DNA of 64,000 nucleotides from Chrysogorgia sp. JL179-B06 (lineage: Eukaryota > Cnidaria > Anthozoa > Scleralcyonacea > Chrysogorgiidae), in NCBI GenBank assembly GCA_035772405.1, contig JAYKKM010000375.1, forward strand, positions 187,501 through 251,500, in the 5' to 3' direction. Position 1 is the stretch's first letter. The number at the start of each line of letters is the position of its first letter. This document shows positions 18,001 to 28,221 of this stretch, one piece after another. A program made the position numbers and the translations under genes. The notes below the pieces were generated by a model, which ran no database searches, was not told the origin of the DNA, and saw only the letters and a program-made list of their open reading frames with translations.

Positions 18001-18990
18001 AAAACACTTGTCATCACTATTTCTTATGTTGACTAAACCTTTAGACGCGTTCCTCAACTCTTCTGGTAGCTCAATATAACTCGATCCTTTAAGAGGCTTA
18101 TACACTACCACATTAATAAAGTGGTCACTAACACTGTCCACAACCCACCCAGACCCTTCTGACAACCATACAGCTATACGATTTACTATCTCCTCACTAG
18201 CTTGTCTCGTAGTCCCACTAATATCAACACTACTAACCACTGTTTTGACCACACTATTGAAGAAGGCTGTCTTAAACACAGACTCTCCGTCACCAATTTG
18301 TTTCTCTAGAGTCACTTTCAATGTCTCGGAAAACTTTAAACCTTTCAGTTTCTCTAACTCTTTCTGTAAAGTCGAGCCCACTACTCCTCTAGTCTTGACT
18401 AGTTGTTTTAGTGGATCCTTATTGTCGATCACCTCAACACTATACGACTTGGTGTACCCTTTGAGAGCAACTCTCCTTTGTACTACATTAGGACGTCTCA
18501 TCTTAGCAATAAGACTAGTGACTCTCTCATACTCTTTGTCTGAGGCCTCCTGACTTAGTCGTGACCTCCTCACATATCGTCTAAGATCGCGTCTAGCCTT
18601 TCGAATTTCTCTGACCTCCCTAATTCTGGTGACTCTATTAATTACGTTCTCTCTAGATCCTCTTCTAATAAGGTCCATCCACTTATACCCCAATGCTTTA
18701 GCATCAGCTAGATAGCCAGACATCCTCTCTAGAAAACTCATCTTAATATTCGGTATAACTAAATTAGCAGAACCCATAGCAGGATCACGTGCACCACCAC
18801 TCGATAGTGTACCACTACGAGCTACATTACCACCCACAATAGGATTACGTTTACGTTCAGACCTTTTCATAAGAGTCGTTTTATTATTTAATATAGCCAA
18901 GTCCTTAGACCCTTTCGAATCATGAGTCCCACTCAACTCATGACCTGAAATAAAGTCTATATCAGGATCATGCGTAATATTGCTTGACAT
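15072..18990 (-). pseudogene. POLB: Protein-primed family B DNA polymerase of the Polinton, one frameshift
   Basis: Two frames meet at about 16795-16808 (first part ends SRKGVPI, second starts PYDYMDSFDKF), about 1,300 codons in all. The start is uncertain; I choose ATG 18988-18990, just inside the terminal repeat, but the frame is open into the repeat and beyond. The N-terminal region is basic (RREVR-type helices). Exonuclease motifs: FVIYADFEAI (ExoI) and FHNLRGYDSHFIMQ (ExoII), with a Cys/His block between (CHICDRKY...VRDHCHITGKYRG) resembling an endonuclease VII-type zinc insertion. Polymerase motifs in the second part: YLDANNLYGWAM (A), LMNNSVFGKTMENL (B), FTDTDSLMYE (C). It would replicate the element from terminal proteins. 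Confidence 0.92.
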
Positions 18991-19001
18991 AGTCTTGTTA
19001 T

Positions 19002-19326
19002 GAGCGACATCCCCACCCACAGCAGCCCCACGTCTAGACACCTCACTCTGTAGCCTACTAGCTGACATATGTCTCATAGGCTCCAAACCATGTGACACAT
19101 CGTCTATTAGTAGTCTCGAAAGTGGGGGTAACAGCGAACTTTTTCCATTTGAGTGTCTCAACTTCTCTGGAGAACTAAGCACTTTTTCCGTTTTTGGATT
19201 CCACATATTTGCTCGAAAATTATATGTGGAATACAAAAACGGAAAAAGTGCTGCGTTCTCCAGAGAAAAAAAGTTGAGACATGAAAAATGGAAAAATGCG
19301 CTGGTAGCCCCACTTTCTATACTACT
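19002..19326 (-). repeat. Polinton right terminal inverted repeat
   Basis: Reverse complement of 2322-2646, same length (325 bp), ending TATACTACT against the target duplication at 19327-19332. It contains the same internal 217-bp hairpin. Confidence 0.95.
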
Positions 19327-20416
19327 GTGCAAAACAACATCACTAATTTCGACAAAAGACATCCCTGTTTGCCACCACGATCCGCCATCTTTGATAATTT
19401 CACAAGCAGGGTAAATGATCCGCCATCTTTGATAATTTCACAAGCAGGGTAAAGTGAAAACTTTAGTCAGCCATAATTTCACGTGTAGGTCTAAAACTTG
19501 ATTTTTTGGATGTTTTTCTTTATCAATTGAACAACAATACTTTTAAAAGTATACCACATAAACTCAGGAGTACATAATTTTAGAAGTAGTTAACAAGTTA
19601 TAACATGAGAAATTAATCATTTTGCATTTAAAAAAATAAAATGGAAGTTATTTCTCAATTTTAGGTGTTTATTTTGATATACTGGAGAAGGTTCCAGCTA
19701 AAGTATTAAATTTTCCCATACTAAAGTGCCCCTGCGACGAAATGTCCCATTACGTTTACTGGTATTTTTTGTTAAAGAACATCATTTTAGGTTAATAAAT
19801 GTTCGCATTTGCCAAAAAATGAAAAACCAACATTCTATCACAAGAAATTTAACCTCCAAAATCGCCCAAATTTTGTCAGCCATTTCTCAAAACTTGTTCC
19901 ACACGAGCCCACGATTCTACAGCAGAGTATGTTATTGTGACGTATTCAACACGTGACAAAGGTAGGGGCTTCTTGGCTTTTTTTCCCGTTTATTGTAGCG
20001 ACAAATTACAATAGAAAGTTTTCCCCAAGTAGCTTTATATTCATACACAACTAGCCACGTGTTGAGTCTTTGACATCACTTCCTCTAATCGCAACCTAAG
20101 CCGCGTCCGGAACACGTTCGAGTAATGGCGGCCGTATAATCTCGTATAAAAACAGTCTGAAAAGGCGACTTCCCATGCTTGGAATTGCAAGCAAATTTGG
20201 TAAGTTAAGTAAGAACACCATGCTCTTTAAAAATATGTAGAACTTGCTACGTCATAGATTATCTCATTTGAATATCACCTAAGTCTAAATATCTCAAGAA
20301 GTAAGTTAAATATGGAAGAGCTGTAAATTGTTATTCCTCATTGATTCAAGAGTTCTTTCAAATAAGACAAACTCGATTCATTGGCACTTTAAAAAATCTT
20401 TCTAACAATATATATA
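19327..20416. other. Intron sequence: split MITE, 39-bp duplication and MITE arm
   Basis: 19327 to about 19460 is the right half of the MITE split by the Polinton. Within it a unit of about 39 bp (GATCCGCCATCTTTGATAAT... with CAAGCAGGGTAA) occurs twice in tandem (about 19380-19452). At 20225-20398 lies one arm of the inverted-repeat element also found at 46090-46580. No gene is seen. Confidence 0.65.
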
Positions 20417-20495
20417 CAGTCGAACCTCTATTAAGCGGCCACCCTCGGGGATCGGCTTTGTGGCCGCTTAATAGAGGTGGCCGCTAAATAGAGGT
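20417..20495. repeat. pogo left end with transposase-site-like repeats
   Basis: The terminal CCTCTATTAAGCGGCC is followed within 20 bp by two direct inverses, GGCCGCTTAATAGAGG and GGCCGCTAAATAGAGG (20462-20494). Confidence 0.8.
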
Positions 20496-20714
20496 ACGCA
20501 ATAATTAGGCCTTGGGCGTGGTCAAATGTCTATTTATTCAATCATAAATCACCGATGACAGTAATAAGTAGATTTTAGAAAGATCAAGAAGTAATTGTTA
20601 ACAAAAGAGTTTTCAAACTTGGTCCAAGAACTACACAAAGCGGTAGCAAAAGACTAACAACTTAAATTTGGAAAAGTGCAATATGTTCGACCATATACGT
20701 TTACTATTAGCAGT

Positions 20715-22599
20715 CTATGTTGGCTTAAAATAGTCCTTAATCTGCATTTGTCGCCGCGGTGCATTGAGTTTCAAAGCACAGAGCAAATCATTTGTCTTAG
20801 ATATTGATTGAGCTGGCTCCTCATATCCGTTATAAATTGCAAAATTTCGCAGATCCTCAGCATGCCCAATTGCCTCCGTCAACGACTCCAGTTCAGGTTC
20901 TTGTATATCTCTGTCATATTCGTCATCGCTTACTGAGTTCGCTGTATCTGACGAAGCGGATAAATCATTTAGATTGTCTCCCAGCAATTCCTCGCGAACA
21001 ACTTCCCTCCAGTTCGGGTCAGAATTGTCGATGTAGCCAGGACAAACTTCAAGATCGTCTTCGGTCGATATGTACTCTTCTGCAGTACAAGGCACTTCGA
21101 ATCTGCTCAGAAGTTCCTGAAGATCTTGCAGTTCCTCTCCTTCAAAGGGATCGTCTTCGATAGCGATTTCTTGCGGAGACAATCCCGTCTTCTTGAAGCA
21201 TCTTTGGATTGTATCAGAGGACACTTCGTCCCAAGCCTGTCTTCCCCATTCGATGGACATAAGAAGATTCACAGATTTCACAATGTCGCTCGCACTCTTG
21301 GACCCGTCGACTTGACCACATACATAGCGAAGCAATCGCTTTTTGTACTTAACTTTCCAGTTGGCAATGATACCAGCGTCCAGTGGTTGAGTCTTGGATG
21401 TGGTATTCTTTGGCAAAAACACAATGTTTATGTTCGAAAAGCTGTCCGTCAAGCTTTGTGGATGACAAGGGGCATTATCCATAAACAGCAAAATACGTCT
21501 GTTCTTTCGCTTCAATTGACGATTAAGTTTTGACAAAACTTCAGTCATAATACCCGTGTTCATCCAGGCTTTGGCATTTGAAAAATAGTTGCATTTGGAC
21601 GGACGCTTGTTGTCCTTTAAATGCTTGAAGCATCGCGGTTTTGCAGACTTCCCGATATATAACAATGGGATCTTCCTTATCCCCTACGGCATTAACAAAA
21701 AATGCCCACGTGATTCGCATCTTTGCGTTTTTGCCGCCACTGCATCTTTTTCCTCTTTCGCTGAGAGTCTTCTCAGGAAGACCACGCCAAAAACTTCCAG
21801 TTTCATCCATGTTCCACACATCTTCTTTCTTCCATCCTCTGGTGATTTCTCCTGCCCTTTCACTCCAGCTTTCAACTGTTTCCGGTCTCACGCCTCCCTC
21901 TTCGCCTGCCACGGTCATATTGCATATGTTATGTTGTTTCTTGAATTTTTCCAGCCAACCATTTGATGCTGTAAAACCTATCATTTCTAGCCTTTCTGCT
22001 ATTACTAGGGCCTCTTCTTGAAGCATTGGTCCGGAAACTGGTATGTTAGAGTTTCTACACATGGTGTACCACTCCCACACGGGTTCGTTCACATCCGAAT
22101 ATTTGGCTGTGCGCTGTCGCTTTTGCTGACTTCGTTTATCAGTGCTTTCGTGCAAAGCAAGTATAGATGCCTTGTTTTTTATGATGGTTTGGATCTGTGT
22201 TCTTCCAGTTTGAAAGTGTTCTGCTATTTTTCTGGCTCCGAGATCAGGGTGATCTTTAGCAAATCTGATTACGGCAACTTTTTCAGACAGGTCAAGACAT
22301 TTGCGCTTGTTCGTGAAGGTTGAGCAGCGATCGGTTGGACAGCTGTTACTGTGGCCGGTCTTCAGCTTTGTTTTAACACCAGCTTTACATGTTGCCTGTT
22401 CTTTTATGTTCTCGGTTGCATCTTTGCAAGAATGACAAAAGGACACACTTGAGCCAGCTTTCCAACCAGGTGTCTCTTCAGGAGCGGCAGTGGAACAGGT
22501 AGCTGACCTGTTACATACAGCTTTTCTGCAACTCAAACATTCGTAATTTGTTTCACTACCACACGTTTGACAAAATGCGGTACTCGTCAACTCAGACAT
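20715..22599 (-). pseudogene. pogo/Tigger transposase with N-terminal Cys-rich module, frameshifted
   Basis: ATG 22597-22599. Residues about 10-80 form a Cys-rich zinc-binding-like module (FCQTCGSETNYECLSC...VCN...FCHSC), unusual ahead of a pogo transposase. Next come a psq/CENP-B helix-turn-helix (AVIRFAKDHPDLGARKIAEH) and a second CENP-B-type DNA-binding domain (ASNGWLEKFKKQHNI). The DDE_1 catalytic core carries Asp in VWNMDETGSFW, LLFMDNAPCHPQ and TSKTQPLDAGII. The frame changes near 21655-21665, between the first and second catalytic Asp, so the protein is broken as written. The C-terminus is acidic. Confidence 0.88.
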
Positions 22600-22726
22600 T
22601 TCCAATTGAATACCTTACATTGCTATGGCGCTTTACCTCCCAACTGTAATGCTACACTCATTTCCGTTCACACCTGTATACGTCTTAATTCTGCCAGCCA
22701 AAAGATCAGAAATATATAGCATAGAA

Positions 22727-23199
22727 ATGTCCTCCACGGAAACATTTAAAGTAATTTCGTTTATCAGAGGCTATCATGCATATATGGACATCTGGGTGCC
22801 AAACGTTGAAGAAGAACATGATCTTAAGCGAGAACCAAGTAACAAAGAGGACTCTAATGCTGTGGCAGTTGTTCGCGAAAGCTTGCACGAAATGGATCAG
22901 TTCAACGTGCAATGCGACGTCGTCATGATATATCTACCGAAAAACGATACTCGCATCCGAATGAAATGAAGGAGGACTTTGAAATCATTGGACATGTTCC
23001 AAAATTAATGGCAATCTGGCTCACAAAGTTTCTTAAACGAGCGGCGAACTCCGGTAAAGCAGTGGTCAAGGGAAAGCGTGTGAATAGAGGTGGCGGCTAT
23101 GGTTTGGAAATTCCCTGTGAATTTCATTTCACAGGAGATGCCTTTTCAATCAGTTGGCTAAAGGCAAAGTTAAAAAAGGAGGGATTTGAGGCGAAGTAA
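22727..23199 (+). pseudogene. HIRAN-like domain gene carried by the pogo element, frameshifted
   Basis: ATG 22727, divergent from the transposase with a 127-bp gap. The first frame contains ISFIRGYHAYMDIWVP, a LKREPSNKEDSNAVAVV stretch and a charged insert. A second frame, from about 22912-22970 on, contains IIGHVPKLMAIWLTKFLKRA and LEIPCEFHFTG. The order is that of HIRAN-type beta-barrel domains, which in SWI/SNF-family HLTF bind 3-prime DNA ends. A short stand-alone protein of this kind inside a transposon could help in end recognition or be captured host sequence. The exact shift point is unclear. Confidence 0.5.
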
Positions 23200-24139
23200 T
23201 AGAGCGTTTCTATGCAACGCAAACACCGACACTTTTGTTGCTTACAATGCTTTGAATTTAATGACCTGTAAAGTTGAGCGAGGTGTCAAGTGACATGTGT
23301 TGAACATTAGTTTTAAGTGTTATTAAGTAAATAAAGCAAATTATTAAACATTAGCGGCGCGTTTTCACTAGGCAATTTTTCTAGCTTAACATTCCTTTTG
23401 TTTTTAATCTCCTGACTGTAGTATATATTGTCTGGCTGTTTTCACTGTGAAATTTGAGGTGTTTATAAGTCAGATGGATTTAATTACATCGCGCTTTTAA
23501 TTCATTTGAAAAACGGCGAAAGAAGAAGCACATCTCTCTTGTTGGTAGTTGCCGTTCTCATTGGAAGAAAAAAGCGTTTCCTTAAAAATCTGCTATTACT
23601 TTCCCTTCAAATGAGGAGGAGAAGACGAATCGCATCTTTTCTTGCAATACAGCAACACAATCGTGGCAATATTCGTCGCCGCAGGAGAACAAGGAGATTG
23701 GTCTGCGGCCAATCACTGCGCATTTCTTGACAGAAGCCTGTCGAGACTATTCTACTGTGATTGCTTCATGAAATATCGTATCTTGCTTCCTCATATACGG
23801 ACCAACAATACTACACAAATGAAATAAAATGTGCCCTGCTTACTCGGAAATGCTCACGCCACAGATGATCTTGATTATGATTCACTAGCAATTGTTCAAA
23901 CCAAAACTGAGCCCTTGGATATACCCGGCATGTAACATGACAACTTAAACCATGTTTGTATGTGGTATAACTTGGTGCGATATCCGGCATTTTGCGCCAG
24001 AGATTTCGGCATTTTGTCTAATGAAAACGCTTTGCATTTTTAACTCGCTTAAATATTTTTTAACTGTTTGCACTGCCACTTCCTGAATTCTTACGTTAAA
24101 CTAGTTTTTTGAAAGAGTTGTGCCAAATAAATCATGCAA
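23200..24139. other. Non-coding part of the pogo element
   Basis: A short Arg-rich open frame at 23506-23730 (RRRRRIASFLAIQQ...) has no promoter or recognisable domain and I do not call it a gene. Nothing else was seen. Confidence 0.5.
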
Positions 24140-24343
24140 GCTGGCCGTTTAATAGAGGTAATAACTTGTATAAAACATCATTTGGGACCGCTCATAGGTG
24201 GCCGCGGCCGTTTAATGGAGGTGGCCGTTTAATAGAGGGATATTTTATAGTAATTGTATTACAAATATTTTGGGACTTTGATATGCGGCCGTTTAATAGA
24301 GGGTGGCCGCTTAATAGAGGGCCGCTTAATAGAGGTTCGACTG
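24140..24343. repeat. pogo right end, cluster of GGCCGNTTAATAGAGG repeats
   Basis: GGCCGTTTAATAGAGG or GGCCGCTTAATAGAGG (one with TAATGGAGG) occurs about six times between 24143 and 24343, often overlapping with TGG spacers. These probably represent transposase-binding sites. Confidence 0.8.
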
Positions 24344-25570
24344 TAGTGCATAATTGTAGGAAAAGAAGTTAAAAATATATAATCCGAATAAAGAAGGATA
24401 ACTTTATTTTCTATCTTTGGAAAAAAATTGAAGTTGTTTTTCAAATATTAAACACGTTTCCCTTTCCCTAGAAAGCTTACACATATTTGCATTTTGGAAG
24501 GGCTAAAGCCCTTTCATATATTGTACGATGTTTTAGATAAGTATGACGAACATGCCCTTATTATCCCGTGACAAGAGCTTTCCCTCGGTATATCGTGCAT
24601 ATGTTTAGGACGCCTATTTAAAAACTCACTTATTAGCGAAACAAATGTTGGATTTTGGACGCTTGTTTTGGAACTTTGACGTCACATAACATAATGACTT
24701 ATTCAAGCAGCCTGTATATCATTGGAATTATTTGACGAAATCAATTGCAATATGTGTGTGTGTGTGCCATGATCTTAAGTGATTCAGTTTAATAATCCGA
24801 AAGATATGTTAGAGTGTCATCATGCACTGTGATTATGATGAGTTACATATCAGACAAATTTTAAAATATTGTTACGGATATGTCTATCTGGAGACATATT
24901 AATTAACTAGACGTTATTTGATCACTGAACATTTGAAACGTTTAATATAGGAAATAAACACTTGTAACCCGAATTAACAAATACTTACATGTATGACTTA
25001 GCATGAATCAGCTATGATGTCATTTAGTAGTTACGTAAATACATTATAAATAGAATGAAGTATGTTGCTATAATTATACACTCTAGAAACTATATAAGTA
25101 ACGATCATACAATTCTCAGTCATGCATATGTATGAGAGTGAACCATATGTATCAAAGTGGTTACAAAGTCAGTCGTAGAGTTCGCTGCCGCTGGTCGTTA
25201 TTATTCCTTCCTTAGTCAAGCCATATGGATTGTTAACATGTTTCGGAATCTCCTATTGACTGTTGTTGTGTACAGACAGATAAGTTCTGAACTGTTTAGT
25301 TTAGTCTTTAATCTTTAAAGACATTTTAATATCTACCTTAAGTTCTTTTATAAATAAACAGTATTAAAAGTCAAATAGTTGAAGTTACACTTCTTGTTGC
25401 GTTATAAAAGCGTGTAACGTAACAATATCAAGAACGACGTGAGTTTTTAAAATTTCAAGAGTTCTATTAAATGAGAGAGTTTAACATATACAAGGAGTAG
25501 CAGCATCTAATTATGAAAAGGCGTAGCAGCATATTTAATATTTATTAAAAGGTGTAGCAGCATTACACAT
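24344..25570. other. AT-rich intron sequence
   Basis: I see no gene, no clear repeat and no exon of the ABCB gene here; one short GT microsatellite lies near 24753-24764. Confidence 0.5.
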
Positions 25571-25639
25571 ATAGTTTGACGCTACTCTGGCTTTAAAAGC
25601 TGTTTGAACGTAACTTAAAAGTTACTGTCCATGACAAAG

Positions 25640-25670
25640 TTTCGACACTCCAATCTAGTGTCTTCATCAG
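25640..25670 (-). ncRNA. Hammerhead ribozyme-type core in a Penelope-like terminal repeat
   Basis: Minus strand: CTGATGA, then a 6-bp stem (GACACT paired with AGTGTC) around loop AGATTGG, then GAAA. This is the catalytic core order CUGAUGA-stem II-GAAA of hammerhead ribozymes, which are known in Penelope-like elements. A minimal stem III can be drawn in related copies; stem I pairing I could not establish. The homologous positions at 27150 and 47083 keep stem II. Confidence 0.55.
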
Positions 25671-25969
25671 GGGTGATCGTTGTAATGTTAGGATCCCTGT
25701 TTATACCCCCACAGAGCCGATGATGACGTTATCTAGCAACAAGATGCAAATATGTTTATGGTAATGAACCACCGTCATCGCGATTCAATGGGGCGTGAGC
25801 GCTATTGACATGCCAAGCCTCCAGACAACGTCTCTGATGGTAGCGCGGATTAGTGGTAATAATTTAGGAATTTTCCCACGCAATCTCATGGTAGGTTATG
25901 CACGCATCTTAATCACGAATTTCCCCACGCAATCTTAGTTAGTCTCAACGTAAAAGTTGCTCCAAAATC

Positions 25970-26335
25970 TTTCTTGACTTTGGGTCATATTTTTGCAAAA
26001 CCTAAGGATCGTATTGCGAAGGAACGGAGGAAAGACGCTATTTATTCCATTCGGTGCAATGACTATGATCAGGAGTACATCGGTCAGACTAAACGTCAGT
26101 TTCGTACGCGTTTAAAATAACACCAAAAGGCTGTTTTATTTTCAAAAAAGGAAAATTCTGCATTGTCTGAGTACACGTGCGTAACCTACCACGAGATTGT
26201 GTGGGAAAATTCCAAAATTATTACCACTAATCCGCGGTACCATCAGAGACGTTGTCTGGAGGCTTGGCATGTCAATAACGCCCACGCCCCATTGAATCGC
26301 GAAGACGGTGGTTTATTACCACAAGCTTAATTGCA
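25970..26335 (+). pseudogene. GIY-YIG endonuclease fragment of a Penelope-like element
   Basis: The frame reads KDAIYSIRCNDYDQEYIGQT (GIY-YIG-like strands with the YIG triplet), then KRQFRTRLK, a stop, and continues HQKAVLFSKKENSALSEYTC and an H-I-W-type segment ending near ENSKIITTNPRYHQRRCLEAW. This is the C-terminal endonuclease of Penelope-like retroelements. It is broken by a stop after RLK and lacks the reverse transcriptase. Confidence 0.65.
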
Positions 26336-26367
26336 TCTTAATAGATAACGTCATCATCGGTTCTATA

Positions 26368-27098
26368 ATAATAATAATAATAGACGTATTAGGAGCATTA
26401 TACAATAGTCTCAATGCTCTTACAACAATATATTCTTAAATTTACTTATAAAACTTATTACAGTTTCATTATAAGATAAAGCCTACTACATATATTACCA
26501 CTATGAACAAAAAAAACAAAAAACTATTAATTTAAAAAAGAAAAGTCTTAACTGCTGACTTAAAATTACCCAACATATCAAAGCTTCTAATTTCCTGTGG
26601 TAATGAATTCCACAGTTTTGGTGCCGAAACCGAGAACGCTCTGTCTCCATGAGTCACCGTTTTGGATTTTGGCTCCAGTAGCAGATTACGGTCTGATGAT
26701 CTCAAAGCACGAGTAGGTTTATATTTAGTTAGCAAATCAGTAATATAAACAGGCGCCTGGCCATGCAAAGCCTTGAAAGTAATTATTAGTATCTTAAATA
26801 CAATCCTTGATCTCACCGGCAACCAGTGAAGATTACGAAGCACAGGGGAGATATGCTCCGATTTTTTAACCCCTGTTACAAGTCTTTCAGCTGTATTTTG
26901 AATTCGCTGTAACTTGCTCAATTAAGCTTCTGGTAAGCCATATAGGATGCTATTACAGCTGTCAAGTTTTGATGTTATGAATGCATGCACCAACTTCTCA
27001 CAGTCCTTTTTACTCAAATATTTCCTGATCTTGCCGATATTTCTGATAGCAAAAGTGGCCGATTTACAGATGTCATTTACATGAGTATTAAGGGGATC
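26368..27098 (-). pseudogene. CR1-like reverse transcriptase C-terminal fragment
   Basis: Minus frame: an upstream part (KKDCEKLVHAFITSKLDSCN...ILYGLPEA), a stop at about 26922, then 26921-26532 with LQRIQNTAERLVTG, ISPVLRNLHWLPVRSRI, FKALHGQAPVYITDLL and AFSVSAPKLWNSLPQEI. This is the standard C-terminal region of CR1-clade non-LTR reverse transcriptases. The 3-prime tail ends in a TTA microsatellite (26368-26384). It is inserted in the Penelope-like copy. Confidence 0.85.
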
Positions 27099-27149
27099 CC
27101 TTCATTTATAAGGGTATAAATAGGGATCCTAACTTTACAACGATCACCC

Positions 27150-27180
27150 CTGACGAAGACACTAGATTGGAGTGTCGAAA
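27150..27180 (+). ncRNA. Degraded hammerhead-type core
   Basis: CTGACGA (one change from the CUGAUGA consensus), the same stem II (GACACT / AGTGTC) and GAAA followed by CGTTGGGTAATGG. It is probably inactive because of the core change. Confidence 0.45.
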
Positions 27181-27399
27181 CGTTGGGTAATGGACAATAA
27201 CTTTTAAGTTACGTTTAAAAAACTTTTTAAAACCAGAGTAGCGTCAAACTATGTCTGATTTATCACATGGTTCCGTTGGGAAATTATTTGTGTGGCAGCA
27301 TATTAATTACAATTTAGCAAAAGCGAAACAGAATAACAGTAATGTGCCAAAGACAAATGAAGTATAGAAAATTTTGAAATAAATTCTATGCAATCTTAC

Positions 27400-27556
27400 C
27401 GGCCGTTTTCCCGCATTTGAATAACTGTCAATTGGAGGAACTTTATCCAAAAGGTGAAACACCCGATTGGCTGCTTTTCTGGCGTTTGCATAATCTGGTG
27501 TCATGGACGCAACTTGACCGAGGATGACAGCACACAGTATGATTGTAAATATTGAA
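27400..27556 (-). CDS. ABCB transporter exon: last transmembrane helix to NBD2 linker
   Basis: 157 bp; acceptor CCAAACAG above 27556, donor GTAAG below 27400; entry phase 2, exit phase 0. The first base completes the ACT codon begun in exon 42062-42202. It encodes a hydrophobic helix (SIFTIILCAVILGQVASM) followed by the typical P-glycoprotein linker TPDYANARKAANRVFHLLDK and PPIDSYSNAGKRP leading into NBD2. Confidence 0.9.
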
Positions 27557-28221
27557 CTGTTTGGAACAAAGAAAAAATAAACAAATTATTTTATGCATGT
27601 GTTGCCTGCTTGATAACTTGATACATGAAACACTGACGTGCACACTAAGATAATCTATTATAAAATAACATGTTTGCTACGCAGGCTCTGATTGGTCAAT
27701 ACCCGTGTTTGCATCAAGCCATCTATACACGGAAATGTCCCGCCAAAATTTTTAATTATTTACCGCACTCGATACCGAATATTCAGATACCGATATGGAA
27801 GAGGACGTCTGAACACTGACAAAGACAATGTTATAACTACTGTATTAAATTCCTGAATCTTTGATATTACTGTTTTATACATGTTTTAATCCATGCCATT
27901 CAAAATACATTGTTAAACAAATGTTACAACTTATTTATGCAATAGTTATAGACATCGGAGGGGCTACTTTCGGGGGGGGGGGCGGTTACATTAAGAGAGG
28001 GGGGCTACTTTCGGGTTTTCGTAGTAATTGTTTAAAAAAGCGGTTACTTTCGAGATTCTACGGTACTTTCTTTTGCTTTTGTTATGGCCGCAATAATTAT
28101 GGGTAAATGCGGAGAAACTTGGATACTGACGTCATCTCGACAATGCGCTATTGAATAGCGAGTTGAATAACCAATCAGATTGCTGCATTGTCGTTAGACT
28201 GCTAGTACGTTTACACTAATA
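27557..28221. other. Intron sequence
   Basis: No gene is visible; a G-run near 27970-27985 and short foldback-like stretches only. Confidence 0.45.

Larger units (their letters stand above)
2322..19326. mobile_element. Polinton/Maverick DNA transposon (virus-like element), 17,005 bp
   Basis: It is bounded by 325-bp terminal inverted repeats starting 5-prime AGTAGTATAG and flanked by a 6-bp direct repeat GTGCAA (2316-2321 and 19327-19332), the length typical for Polintons. It carries the diagnostic gene set: protein-primed family B DNA polymerase, retroviral-type integrase, packaging ATPase, major capsid protein and a minor capsid candidate. No adenain-type protease was recognised. Several genes are disrupted (capsid, ATPase, polymerase, membrane protein, three small genes) while the integrase, the minor capsid candidate and the 551-residue gene are open. 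It lies in an intron of the ABCB gene. Confidence 0.97.
20417..24343. mobile_element. pogo/Tigger-like DNA transposon, 3,927 bp
   Basis: The ends are CAGTCGAACCTCTATTAAG (20417) and its inverse ending TTCGACTG (24343), flanked by TA at 20415-20416 and 24344-24345, the target duplication of the Tc1/mariner/pogo superfamily. It carries a CENP-B-type transposase on the minus strand and a divergent second gene on the plus strand. Both ends have subterminal copies of GGCCGCTTAATAGAGG: about two at the left and six or more at the right. The transposase is frameshifted. Confidence 0.92.
25575..27270. mobile_element. Penelope-like element fragments, inverted and interrupted by a CR1 piece
   Basis: 25575-25910 (minus) and 25940-26364 plus 27103-27270 (plus) are inverted copies of one terminal sequence (from GACGCTACTCTGG through TTACAACGATCACCCCTGA to AACAAGATGCAAATA). 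The plus copy encodes a GIY-YIG-type region at about 25970-26335. A CR1 fragment (26365-27098) splits the plus copy between TCGGTTCTAT and GGGTATAAATAGGGATCC. Further copies of the family are at 47.0-47.9 and 52.57-53.18 kb. Confidence 0.65.

Noticed and set aside
23506..23730. Arg-rich 74-codon open frame in the pogo element
   Set aside because: Low complexity, no start context and no recognisable domain.
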